A stretch of 51,063 bases of DNA from a virus. Location of the stretch: positions 1-51,063 of IMG/VR virus record IMGVR_UViG_3300028007_000003; one strand, given 5' to 3'. Under the pieces are notes generated by a model. The model ran no database searches. It was not told where the DNA came from and worked only from the letters and a program-made list of their open reading frames with translations. Numbering within the stretch: the stretch's first letter is position 1; the number at the start of each line of letters is the position of its first letter. A program made the position numbers and the translations under genes. Positions 12,131 through 20,552 of the stretch are shown in pieces.

Positions 12131-12463
12131 TTAATGTGTGAAATTTTTGATTACAAAATCGTTGGGTAGTTCCAGTATATGATCGCTTGCATTACTTCTG
12201 TTCGTGTAGAAATAAGGGTCTTTTTTTGATGAACGAACTACCCTAACATTCGATTTTAATACGTTTGGGTGTATAGTAAATGAATTATTATCCATTTCGG
12301 TGTATATGATATAATTTCCCAAATCATTAAATCTTACCAAAAAGGCTTTATACCCATAGTAAACCTCATTTGATATAGTTTCATTTTCTTTTATTGGTGT
12401 TTCAAACTGTTTTGTACAACCGAATAGCACAAACAAGCTGATAATAAATAGATACTTTTTCAT
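12131..12463 (-). CDS. Putative lipoprotein, 110 aa
   Basis: The N-terminus MKKYLFIISLFVLFGCTKQF is a short type II signal peptide with a lipobox (LFGC, Cys16), predicting a surface or periplasmic lipoprotein. The mature part is beta-rich and polar (VYYGYKAFLVRFNDLGNYII). It lies 18 nt after the stop of the giant fibre-like gene and in the same operon. Phage-encoded lipoproteins often block superinfection (e.g. Cor or Llp of other phages), but there is no sequence similarity I can point to. Confidence 0.7.
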   Translation of the reverse strand: MKKYLFIISLFVLFGCTKQFETPIKENETISNEVYYGYKAFLVRFNDLGNYIIYTEMDNNSFTIHPNVLKSNVRVVRSSKKDPYFYTNRSNASDHILELPNDFVIKNFTH

Positions 12464-12481
12464 CTTCTTTTTTATTTAAAA

Positions 12482-15400
12482 TTAATTACAACCACCTGCA
12501 TGATAGGATATACAATACCAGGCTGTTCCATTTGATCTATAAACTGCTGCTGCATGACACGGCAAACTTCCACCGTTTTCAGAACTACCTAACGTAACAC
12601 CTGAAATAGTAATTACAGTACCAAGTGTATTGCTTGTTCTTTTTATTGTAATTGTTCTTCCTGTATTGCCAATGGCAGAAGGTAGTGTTATGGTATAGGT
12701 ATCGCTACTTGCATATACAGTTCCTACGTCGCTTGCAACGGTATATGTTGTAGAGACGCTAACTACTTTTTCAGCGTAGGTTGTTGCCGTTACACTACTA
12801 CTAAATGTAGCTGCGCCTGAATTAGCAATACTCAAAGCTGACGTTGCTGCTGATGTTCCTACTCTAACTGTATTGATGTCTATATCAGCACCTATAACAA
12901 TATTATTACTTCCATCTAAAGTTATACCTGAACGATATGCAGTATTTCCGGCGTTTCTAAAATTGACACCGAAAGTATTCGGCACTAACAACGAGCCGCC
13001 AAACAAAGCCACACTCCCATTCACCTGCACTCTACTGCTTCCATCGTCTGTGGTTGTTCCGACAAGTAAGCGACCTGCATCTGTGAGCCTCATTGTTTCT
13101 GTTCCGGCGTTGTTACTAAATAGCAGGTCGGGTGTAAGTGAATTTGTGATGCCCAAGTAATATGCATTAGCCCCTGCTCGTGAAATACCTATTGAATAAT
13201 TTTCGTTTGATGTCTCAACATATAGCCGTCCACCAACAATTTTTGTTTTGTAAGATCCAGGATCAGTAGTGCCTATACCTATGTTGCCGCTTCTTAAAAA
13301 TGTAGCAATAGGCGTATTGAAGATTATTCCACCTGCTGCTGTGGATGCCGTGATTTCAAAAGCATCGTTTACATTATTTTGCGCCCCTAATAAAAAGGCA
13401 TATTTAGTTGAACCAGTTCTTAAAACTACACTTCCTGCGCTTGCCGTAATACCTGCATCACCAATAGTCGCTGTTGATGTATTAGAACCGCCTACCTGTA
13501 ATGCACCCTTAAGAGATACATTACCTGTTCCAGTTGATACTATTATTGAAGGAGTGTTATTAGCACTCATATCGTCTGATAATACCCAGTTATTGCCATA
13601 CGTTGATGTACTACTACCCATTCCCCAATACCAGCTGTTTCCGAAAGTAGAAACAGAGAAAAAAGCCCTTGCAGATGCGCCATTGAAAGGGTTATTAACG
13701 TTAGAACTTATAGTCGAGTTGGTACTTTGTGACGTTGACAATATGGGTGAGAAATAAATATTAGCGGGGCCGCCTCCGAAAATAGCTGTCGTACCACTCA
13801 AAGCACCTGATAATGTCACTGCCTGATTAGCTGCAATACCTAAGGCTGTTGTTCCGCCAATATTCAATGATATTGTTCCTGCACTACCAGATGTACCTAA
13901 TCCACTACCTGCCACTCCTGATTGGATAACTACATTTCCTCCATTACCATTAGTACTACCCGCAGGAGCATCTCCACCTGCACCTGCTACAAGACTTACC
14001 AATGATCCTGCACCGGCTATTTGCCCTGTTGTGCCAGTGGTATTACCGCCCTTACCGCCTGTGGCATTCAGAATGCTCGTAGCGTCCGTACCATTAGTCG
14101 CGACGGGTGAAGGTTGAACACCTGATAATGCTGCTGATATTGAAGTATGGCCCCCATTAAATGTTACCGCAGTTGTAGTACTTGACCCCCTTCCAGTAAC
14201 AGTAGCGAGTGTTTCCCCGGCGGCTGTTCCTGTTATGTTTATTCCCCATGTTCCAGAAGCATTTGTTCCTGTGGTAGATGGGGCTCCTATAGTATTATAA
14301 CTGATTGTCTGTGCTGTACCACCATTGAACGTTGTTCCACTGACTGCACCAGCACCACTATTGCTCATTGTTAATGCAGCTGTGGTAGACGCTGCTATTG
14401 TAATATCTGCGCTACCATTGAATGATACGCCGTTGATTAATCTCGCAGTCTGTAAGGTAGTTGCTGTAGTAGCGTTACCTGATAGAGCCGCAGTAATAGT
14501 ACCCGCAGCAAAATTACCGGAAGCATCTCTCGCAACTAATGTAGATGCCGTGTTTAATGAGGTTGCATTAGTTTCTAATGTAGCCGCTCCAGTACCGTTA
14601 TAAGACCCACCTGTAAGATACGTACCGAAGGTGAGAGATGGTAGAGTTCCGCCTAATGCTGTTCCTGAAATTGTACTATTAGCAAGCATGGCATTCGTTA
14701 CTCCACCTGTAGCAATTGATACAGTAGAAGCTGCGCTGTTATTGAATGTTCCTGCATTTAACCCGGCCCCGAATGTTAGGGCATTTACTAAGTTACCTGT
14801 ATACGAGGCCCCACTAACCGCTCCATTAACATCTACGGTAAATAGATTAAGAGTACCTGCTGTATTTTGTCCTTGGATAAGAAAACCAAGAGGCCCTGTA
14901 TCTGTGTTTCTCTTAAGATAGAGAGCAACGCCTGTAGCACTATTTGTGTTTTCTGTTGCAGCAAGATTAGAAGATGCTGTTACGCTACCAGGCGCAATAA
15001 ATGCAGTTGGGATAGATAGTGTTACACCGCCTGTCGATGCTGATGCTGTAATTTGATTGGCTGTTCCTGTAATAGAAGTAACACCGGCATTTGTAATCGT
15101 TACATTGCCCGTTGCTCCTGATACTGTAATACCCGTGCCAGCTACATTTGATAATACCCCTGTATTCGCAATAGTTACAGCAGCAGACCCATTATATGAT
15201 GTGCCTGATAAACCTGTGCCAATTGTTAGGGATGGTAAAGTGCCGCCAAGAGCTGTACCTGAAATCGTAGAGTTAGCCAGCATGGCATTTGTTACACCGC
15301 CCGTTGCAATAGACACTGTTGCTGCTGCACTGTTGTTATAAGAACCAGCGTTTAATCCAGCACCAAAAGTTAATGTATTTATAAGATTACCAGTATACGA

Positions 15401-16804
15401 GGCCCCACTAACCGCTCCATTAACATCTACGGTAAATAGATTAAGAGTACCTGCTGTATTTTGTCCTTGGATAAGAAAACCAAGAGGCCCTGTATCTGTG
15501 TTTCTCTTAAGATAGAGAGCAACGCCTGTAGCACTATTTGTGTTTTCTGTTGCAGCAAGATTAGAAGATGCTGTTACGCTACCAGGCGCAATAAATGCAG
15601 TTGGGATAGATAGTGTTACACCGCCTGTCGATGCTGATGCTGTAATTTGATTGGCTGTTCCTGTAATAGAAGTAACACCGGCATTTGTAATCGTTACATT
15701 GCCCGTTGCTCCTGATACTGTAATACCCGTGCCAGCTACATTTGATAATACCCCTGTATTCGCAATAGTTACAGCAGCAGACCCATTATATGATGTGCCT
15801 GATAAACCTGTGCCAATTGTTAGGGATGGTAAAGTGCCGCCAAGAGCTGTACCTGAAATCGTAGAGTTAGCCAGCATGGCATTTGTTACACCGCCCGTTG
15901 CAATAGACACTGTTGCTGCTGCACTGTTGTTATAAGAACCAGCGTTTAATCCAGCACCAAAAGTTAATGTATTTATAAGATTACCAGTATACGAGGCACC
16001 ACTAACCGCTCCATTAACATCCACTGTAAATAGGTTAGCTGTTGCTGCTGCATTTTGAGATTGTATAATATAACCTAATGGGCCAGTATCTGTATCTCGT
16101 TTTAAATAGAGAGCAACACCTGTAGCACTATTTGTGTTTTGTTTTGCAATTAAATTTGAAGTGGCCTTAATATATCCAGGCGCAATAAACGCAGTAGGAA
16201 TAGATAGTGTAACACCTCCTATTGATGCTGATGCAGTAATTTGATTGTCTGTTCCAGAAATCGAGGTAACACCTGCATTATTTAATGTAATACCTCCCCC
16301 AAGAGATACCAAACCACCACCACTCAATCCTGTTCCAGCATTTACTGTAATTGAACTATTAGCCAAATAGGCATTAGCAATAGCAGTTCCATTCCACACC
16401 CCTGTTGTAATAGCTCCTAATGTAGTTGTATTTGTAGTACCCGCATATTTATTCAATTGATTCAGTACGTTATCTTTTGTGCTTATTGTAGAAGATGTGT
16501 CTATGGCTAACGTACCTGTTGTGGTTATAGTACCCCCTGTTATACCTGTACCGTTATTGGTGGCTATGCTTGTTACTGTTCCTGAACCATCAAGTAAGTT
16601 TTGGAAAAAGCTACTTGAATTTCGTCTTACCCAAAAGTTATTATTAAAATAAAAAATACAAGCCGTATCAGAGGGTCTTGCTGTTGCAGTATCTCTAAAT
16701 TGTACCCATACCGCAGGAAATCTAACCTGTGAACTTGTAGGGCTTGGCTGTGCCTTTGCTATAAGTGAGATTAAAACAAATAAGACTGTAAGTAACTTTT
16801 TCAT
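12482..16804 (-). CDS. Giant repetitive fibre-like surface protein with signal peptide, 1440 aa
   Basis: A 1440-residue Gly/Ser/Thr/Ala/Asn-rich protein built of repeated beta-type modules (ISGTALGGTLPSLTIGTGLS, AGTGITVSGATGNVTITNAG, YNGSAAVTI) typical of trimeric fibres and adhesins. Two central units of 198 residues are encoded by apparently identical 594-bp tandem repeats. The C-terminal third has LGIGTTDPGSYK-like and TETMRLTDAGRLLVGTTTD motifs common in phage tail-fibre distal parts, but no peptidase S74 chaperone. Unusually, it starts with a Sec signal peptide (MKKLLTVLFVLISLIAKAQ). It shares the GTVTSIATNNGTG module with the 461-aa protein upstream, 10 nt away. Receptor-binding fibre is the likely role; an exported host-surface adhesin is the alternative. 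Confidence 0.75.
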   Translation of the reverse strand: MKKLLTVLFVLISLIAKAQPSPTSSQVRFPAVWVQFRDTATARPSDTACIFYFNNNFWVRRNSSSFFQNLLDGSGTVTSIATNNGTGITGGTITTTGTLAIDTSSTISTKDNVLNQLNKYAGTTNTTTLGAITTGVWNGTAIANAYLANSSITVNAGTGLSGGGLVSLGGGITLNNAGVTSISGTDNQITASASIGGVTLSIPTAFIAPGYIKATSNLIAKQNTNSATGVALYLKRDTDTGPLGYIIQSQNAAATANLFTVDVNGAVSGASYTGNLINTLTFGAGLNAGSYNNSAAATVSIATGGVTNAMLANSTISGTALGGTLPSLTIGTGLSGTSYNGSAAVTIANTGVLSNVAGTGITVSGATGNVTITNAGVTSITGTANQITASASTGGVTLSIPTAFIAPGSVTASSNLAATENTNSATGVALYLKRNTDTGPLGFLIQGQNTAGTLNLFTVDVNGAVSGASYTGNLINTLTFGAGLNAGSYNNSAAATVSIATGGVTNAMLANSTISGTALGGTLPSLTIGTGLSGTSYNGSAAVTIANTGVLSNVAGTGITVSGATGNVTITNAGVTSITGTANQITASASTGGVTLSIPTAFIAPGSVTASSNLAATENTNSATGVALYLKRNTDTGPLGFLIQGQNTAGTLNLFTVDVNGAVSGASYTGNLVNALTFGAGLNAGTFNNSAASTVSIATGGVTNAMLANSTISGTALGGTLPSLTFGTYLTGGSYNGTGAATLETNATSLNTASTLVARDASGNFAAGTITAALSGNATTATTLQTARLINGVSFNGSADITIAASTTAALTMSNSGAGAVSGTTFNGGTAQTISYNTIGAPSTTGTNASGTWGINITGTAAGETLATVTGRGSSTTTAVTFNGGHTSISAALSGVQPSPVATNGTDATSILNATGGKGGNTTGTTGQIAGAGSLVSLVAGAGGDAPAGSTNGNGGNVVIQSGVAGSGLGTSGSAGTISLNIGGTTALGIAANQAVTLSGALSGTTAIFGGGPANIYFSPILSTSQSTNSTISSNVNNPFNGASARAFFSVSTFGNSWYWGMGSSTSTYGNNWVLSDDMSANNTPSIIVSTGTGNVSLKGALQVGGSNTSTATIGDAGITASAGSVVLRTGSTKYAFLLGAQNNVNDAFEITASTAAGGIIFNTPIATFLRSGNIGIGTTDPGSYKTKIVGGRLYVETSNENYSIGISRAGANAYYLGITNSLTPDLLFSNNAGTETMRLTDAGRLLVGTTTDDGSSRVQVNGSVALFGGSLLVPNTFGVNFRNAGNTAYRSGITLDGSNNIVIGADIDINTVRVGTSAATSALSIANSGAATFSSSVTATTYAEKVVSVSTTYTVASDVGTVYASSDTYTITLPSAIGNTGRTITIKRTSNTLGTVITISGVTLGSSENGGSLPCHAAAVYRSNGTAWYCISYHAGGCN
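14799..15986. repeat. 594-bp tandem direct repeat, two apparently exact copies
   Basis: 14799-15392 and 15393-15986 appear identical by eye. Each encodes 198 residues in frame. The match runs a few bases further, then a third, diverged copy follows (from 15997 to about 16370), and part of a fourth lies at about 14631-14798. High identity of the two central copies against diverged outer ones points to recent duplication or recombination-driven homogenisation. Confidence 0.9.
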
Positions 16805-16813
16805 TGTTATATT

Positions 16814-18199
16814 TTAATATTTTACTCTTACTTCCCCTGTTGCTGTTCTGTAAAGTGTTCCTGTTGCTAAACTTGCTGCTGCCGTGTTATCCGCAAATAC
16901 AGGCAAGTTGGGTAGCCTGAAACTTCCATTAAATACGTTTGTATCTACTGTTCCTTGTTGGTAAACCCCATATTTATTTATAATGTTCCCACCATTACCA
17001 AATTCATCACTGCTATTTACAAGTAATTGATAATGGTTTGTTCGTTCGATGGTAGCAGTAGAACCGCTTACTTTGAATATTCCATTTATCATTATTCCAG
17101 CACTATTTGTTAATCTTCCATTTACAGAACCTTCATCAAAATTACCTGCGATTATGGCGGATGCCGCCTTTATTCCGCCCGAACTTGCACTTGTTACTAA
17201 AGAGTCTGTCCCTGCTCCACTAAATTTAGAAAAAGCAGAAAACAAAGCGCCTCCAAATGGCGTATTCCCATTTACCGTTGTTACTCCTGAAAATGTAGGA
17301 TGCCATTCTATTGGCAGAGTTGAAAAAGATGCATTACTTGTTGGAAGCGTCCCCGAAAAAGTAGAGTTGTTTGTAATCCCCAATGCGTATTCTGTTCCAC
17401 TTGTATAAGTATGAGATGGTAATGATATATAAGTAGTCCCACTGATAGTTAAAGATGCAATTAGGGATGTTGTACCCAACCCTACTCCTACCCCATTATC
17501 ATACAAAAGACTTGTTCCCAACGTAGTAGCAGATGCGTATTTTGTTAAGTAGTTAGTCGTACCGCTAATTGATGGAATCAGAGCCGCTAAACTATCAATA
17601 CCTTTTTTTCTCCATAGTCTTGTTGAAATATTTAAAGTATCTATCAATAAAGTCCCCGTAGTAGTTATCGTTCCCCCACTTAAACCCGTACCATTATTAG
17701 TTGCTATGCTTGTTACTGTTCCGCCCGTATATTTACTGTTTGCCAATGTCCTAATGGCTGATATAGAATCTAAAAATCTATTATTTAAAGGTCTTGCAGA
17801 AAGCATGGTTGCAGTATCACTTATCTTCAATCTATTGGATAACATTGTAGCCGTATCACTTATTTTAAGCCTATTGGCTAACATGGCTGCGGTATCTGCA
17901 ACTAATAAATATAAACCCGATGCTCCCGTAGTAAATTGATTCCATTTATTAGGATTTAATGTTCTAAACCAAAAGGAATTTCCTACTCTAATAATGGAAT
18001 TATACCTACTCACTACTGAAAAGTTTGCGGCTGTGGTATCTGCAAAAGAATTAAGCCATACCATTGCACTATCAGCACCTAAGCCACCTTTACTTTTATA
18101 AAGTGTAGTATTACTACCTATGCTTTGGGTATTTACAAATTGTGCTTTACACAATAAGGTTGCAGCACAAAATAATAATACCAAAAAAAACTTATTCAT
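16814..18199 (-). CDS. Fibre-like protein with signal peptide, 461 aa
   Basis: Starts with a Sec-type signal peptide (MNKFFLVLLFCAATLLCKAQ). After a linker come three short repeats (TAAMLANRLKISD, TATMLSNRLKISD, TATMLSARPL) that look like a trimeric coiled coil. Then comes the GTVTSIATNNGTG module shared with the 1440-aa fibre, followed by beta-rich Gly/Ser/Thr sequence typical of phage fibres. The short LATGTLYRTATGEVRVKY end resembles fibre C-termini in Bacteroidota phages. It lies between virion genes and the giant fibre gene and is probably a virion fibre or its surface-exposed partner. Why both carry signal peptides is unexplained. Confidence 0.7.
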   Translation of the reverse strand: MNKFFLVLLFCAATLLCKAQFVNTQSIGSNTTLYKSKGGLGADSAMVWLNSFADTTAANFSVVSRYNSIIRVGNSFWFRTLNPNKWNQFTTGASGLYLLVADTAAMLANRLKISDTATMLSNRLKISDTATMLSARPLNNRFLDSISAIRTLANSKYTGGTVTSIATNNGTGLSGGTITTTGTLLIDTLNISTRLWRKKGIDSLAALIPSISGTTNYLTKYASATTLGTSLLYDNGVGVGLGTTSLIASLTISGTTYISLPSHTYTSGTEYALGITNNSTFSGTLPTSNASFSTLPIEWHPTFSGVTTVNGNTPFGGALFSAFSKFSGAGTDSLVTSASSGGIKAASAIIAGNFDEGSVNGRLTNSAGIMINGIFKVSGSTATIERTNHYQLLVNSSDEFGNGGNIINKYGVYQQGTVDTNVFNGSFRLPNLPVFADNTAAASLATGTLYRTATGEVRVKY

Positions 18200-18200
18200 A

Positions 18201-18986
18201 CTAATAAAATTGTACCGTTAATTGTTCACCTATTATAAATTTGTTCCCTGCTGCTACGGTAAATGTCCCTGTTGCAGAAGTAAATAATACTTGTGTTCCT
18301 GTTGGTGTACCCGATGTAATCAATTCCCCACTTCCAATGCCTCCACGTAAAAACAATGTAATCGTCTTTCCCACTAAAGCACCTACTGTTACATTTAATG
18401 TATCATTAGCTATTGGATAAATGGTAGTAGGATAAGTAACTGCACTTGAACTACTACTATTATTTTGTACTTGCTCAAATGCTAATGCAGTAACCAAATC
18501 TCCTTCTTGTAAAATATACCCACTTGGAGAGAAGTTAAATTGACCAGATGAAGTATTAAATACAAAGTCTGTATTGTACTGATAAGTACTGTTATTAATT
18601 ACCACATCACTCATATTTTGTAATAAAATCCATGAAGGATTAGATAACGTAGAAGAACCTGCTTCTCCTGCTGTTACAGTATGAATGATATTGTAAGGGG
18701 CTAAAAATACAGAACCAGAAGATATAGACGGTAATAAACCACCAGTCCCACCGTATAAACTTTCTGCTTGAAAAGCATACCCACCGCATATAGCGTATAA
18801 AAAATTAGAAACAGATGTTAAATATTGATTAGTTGGGTCTTCTTCATTATAATCTTCAACGGATTGCGTACACATTAATATTTTTCTCGGCAAATCAATG
18901 TCTTTCTCTGCGCCTTTAGCAATAGCTTGAACGACTAATGAGATGCAGATGTTGGCTATTTCAGTTATATATAATACTGTGTACAT
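18201..18986 (-). CDS. Putative tail or fibre-attachment protein, 261 aa
   Basis: A 261-residue protein without a signal peptide. The N-terminal 80 residues are helical (ICISLVVQAIAKGAEKDIDL). The rest is beta-rich with Ser/Thr/Gly-rich linkers (QNNSSSSSAVTYPTT) and a terminal beta domain (GTFTVAAGNKFIIGEQLTV). Located between the capsid-side genes and the two fibre genes and overlapping its upstream neighbour by one base, it is probably a virion protein that joins fibres to the tail or capsid. The N-terminus may anchor to the particle. No family assigned. Confidence 0.6.
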   Translation of the reverse strand: MYTVLYITEIANICISLVVQAIAKGAEKDIDLPRKILMCTQSVEDYNEEDPTNQYLTSVSNFLYAICGGYAFQAESLYGGTGGLLPSISSGSVFLAPYNIIHTVTAGEAGSSTLSNPSWILLQNMSDVVINNSTYQYNTDFVFNTSSGQFNFSPSGYILQEGDLVTALAFEQVQNNSSSSSAVTYPTTIYPIANDTLNVTVGALVGKTITLFLRGGIGSGELITSGTPTGTQVLFTSATGTFTVAAGNKFIIGEQLTVQFY

Positions 18987-19507
18987 TAAAATGAAAGTTG
19001 TTGGTTATCTATATAGTATTTTGCTTTGTTGTTACAAATTTGAGCTAATGTAATATCAGAAGCTAATATTACAGCCTCATTACCACCAATGATGTAATTA
19101 GTAATATTTGAAAATACCGTAAAGAAATTTGGGTTATCTAAAAATACAGGGTTAGAAGCAGTTGCTTTTAATAATTTATATCTGTAAATACGAGCGTAGG
19201 CATTAAAATTAAAGAGAATTGACTTTGTATCTACAACACTACTGCCATTCAAATAAGTAACCGTAATCCATATAGCGTAATCTTTTGTAAGAACATCATA
19301 AGTAACTGAATTATTAGAAACCGCCCAATCTAAGTATGTTAAAGTGGAGGTTTGTTTCCCTTTTTCGTCTAAATAGTTTCCATTTGCCAATTTTAATGCA
19401 ACTAATCTGTTTGTCAATGTAGGTACATTAGTAGAAGCATCTGTAAGAGTTAATTCCGATGGTTTGGTTACAGTTTGCGTAGCTGTAAAAGATGGTGTAA
19501 AAGCCAT
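18986..19507 (-). CDS. Putative virion protein, 173 aa
   Basis: Start chosen at the ATG giving MAFTPSFTATQTVTKPSELT; a longer form from 19525 adds only MINFIT. Residues about 1-110 form an Ig-like or fibronectin-like beta domain (LTLTDASTNVPTLTNRLV, AIWITVTYLNGSSVV), followed by a helical C-terminus with a conserved-looking CNNKAKYYIDNQ end. Immunoglobulin-like decoration or adaptor proteins of this size are common in tailed phages. It is the first gene after the terminator at 19559-19581, so it may have its own promoter. Head decoration or neck role is inferred. Confidence 0.6.
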   Translation of the reverse strand: MAFTPSFTATQTVTKPSELTLTDASTNVPTLTNRLVALKLANGNYLDEKGKQTSTLTYLDWAVSNNSVTYDVLTKDYAIWITVTYLNGSSVVDTKSILFNFNAYARIYRYKLLKATASNPVFLDNPNFFTVFSNITNYIIGGNEAVILASDITLAQICNNKAKYYIDNQQLSF

Positions 19508-19558
19508 TGTAATAAAGTTTATCAAAACTAATTAAAAATAGCTTAAAATATAAAAAAA

Positions 19559-19581
19559 TCCCCTACTTTTTTGGCAGGGGA
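19559..19581 (-). terminator. Intrinsic terminator after the 295-aa virion gene
   Basis: Read on the minus strand, TCCCCT and AGGGGA form a 6-bp stem around an 11-nt loop followed directly by seven U residues. It sits 25 nt beyond the stop of the 19606-20493 gene and would reduce transcription into the fibre and lysis genes. Confidence 0.75.
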
Positions 19582-19605
19582 CTATTTTTTATGTATGTGT
19601 TAAAT

Positions 19606-20493
19606 TTAAGCGGGTACGGCTTCTTTTTCTTCTAACTGTTCTTTAATTTTTTCAAGAACATCTTTACCGTTAGGAGATTCATTAAACCACTCACTTAGGG
19701 CTTTGAATACATCCCCTCTTAAATCTTTTCTTACTGTTGTAATTAACTGTGTACCAAGCATTACTTCACCGTTTCTCATATCGTATGTAAGGACTTTTTT
19801 ATCCAATGCTGCTTTGATGTCGGCTTTGAACTGCTTGTTAGGGTCATTATACACCTTTAAGAACTCATCGGGTTTATCTCTTGCAAAGTCTGATACTCTT
19901 GCGTGTAGTTCTTCAAAAGTGGCATACTCATTCCAATTCAATGATTTAGCCAATAGTTCGGCTTCGGGCTTTTTAATATCTTTCGCCAATTTAAGGGCTT
20001 CAAACAAGATATTGTTTCTGCTTGTAATCGCTACGCTATCTTTTTTAGCGTCAATCAATTTGAATAATGCAGGTTTCGCTGTATCTCTATCTGCACCCAA
20101 TACCGAAGATTCGTTGTAGTTGCATAACATTAAATATTCGTATAGTTCCTCGTCCCTTGTGTTGCCACCTGTCAATGAAAACTTACCGTTAAAAATACCG
20201 CCTAAGTCAAGTCCGGGCATAAAGAACCTTTCTGAAAGTGGCTTATCTCCATCCCAAGCGTCTGCTAAAATAATGTCTTTCCATCCCTTATCACCGTCTT
20301 TAACTCTGTCGGTCATAGGAATGTTGCGCTTTGGATAAAGCATAGGCTTTTTTGCTTTTTCAGCAGGGTCGGGGTCGGGATTAGCTAATCCTGTATTCAT
20401 AATAAAGGTTACAGTTTCCCCATGATTTAGTTTGGGTACTTTGGCTAAAAGTTCTTTTGACAAGTCATTAAACTTTCCGGGAACTACTCTCAT
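19606..20493 (-). CDS. Hypothetical virion-associated protein, 295 aa
   Basis: A soluble 295-residue protein in the position right after the major capsid gene. The N-terminal half has charged loops with a Pro/Asp/Lys segment (NPDPDPAEKAKKPMLYP) and GIFNGKFSLTGGNTRDEELY. The C-terminal half is helical (DPNKQFKADIKAALDKK) with an acidic KEQLEEKEAVPA tail. No signal peptide or enzyme motif is evident. Genes directly downstream of the capsid gene in large Bacteroidota podoviruses often encode head-associated or minor capsid proteins, so this is the best guess. Flanked by terminator-like hairpins on both sides, so its expression may differ from that of the capsid gene. Confidence 0.6.
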   Translation of the reverse strand: MRVVPGKFNDLSKELLAKVPKLNHGETVTFIMNTGLANPDPDPAEKAKKPMLYPKRNIPMTDRVKDGDKGWKDIILADAWDGDKPLSERFFMPGLDLGGIFNGKFSLTGGNTRDEELYEYLMLCNYNESSVLGADRDTAKPALFKLIDAKKDSVAITSRNNILFEALKLAKDIKKPEAELLAKSLNWNEYATFEELHARVSDFARDKPDEFLKVYNDPNKQFKADIKAALDKKVLTYDMRNGEVMLGTQLITTVRKDLRGDVFKALSEWFNESPNGKDVLEKIKEQLEEKEAVPA

Positions 20494-20518
20494 ATATTTT
20501 TGTTTTTGTTATTAAATA

Positions 20519-20546
20519 GGGTGAGGGAGTTTTATTTCCCCCACCC
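20519..20546 (-). terminator. Hairpin after the major capsid gene
   Basis: GGGTG/CACCC plus GGG/CCC with one mismatch gives an 8-bp stem 6 nt past the capsid stop codon. On the minus strand it is followed by TATTTAATAAC without a strong U-tract, so it may be an attenuator or mRNA-stabilising 3' hairpin and not a full terminator. Confidence 0.55.
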
Positions 20547-20552
20547 ATAGAA

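Noticed and set aside
12873-15935. Several 80-160-codon + strand frames opposite the fibre gene
   Set aside because: They arise from the biased repetitive fibre sequence; two are identical only because of the 594-bp repeat.
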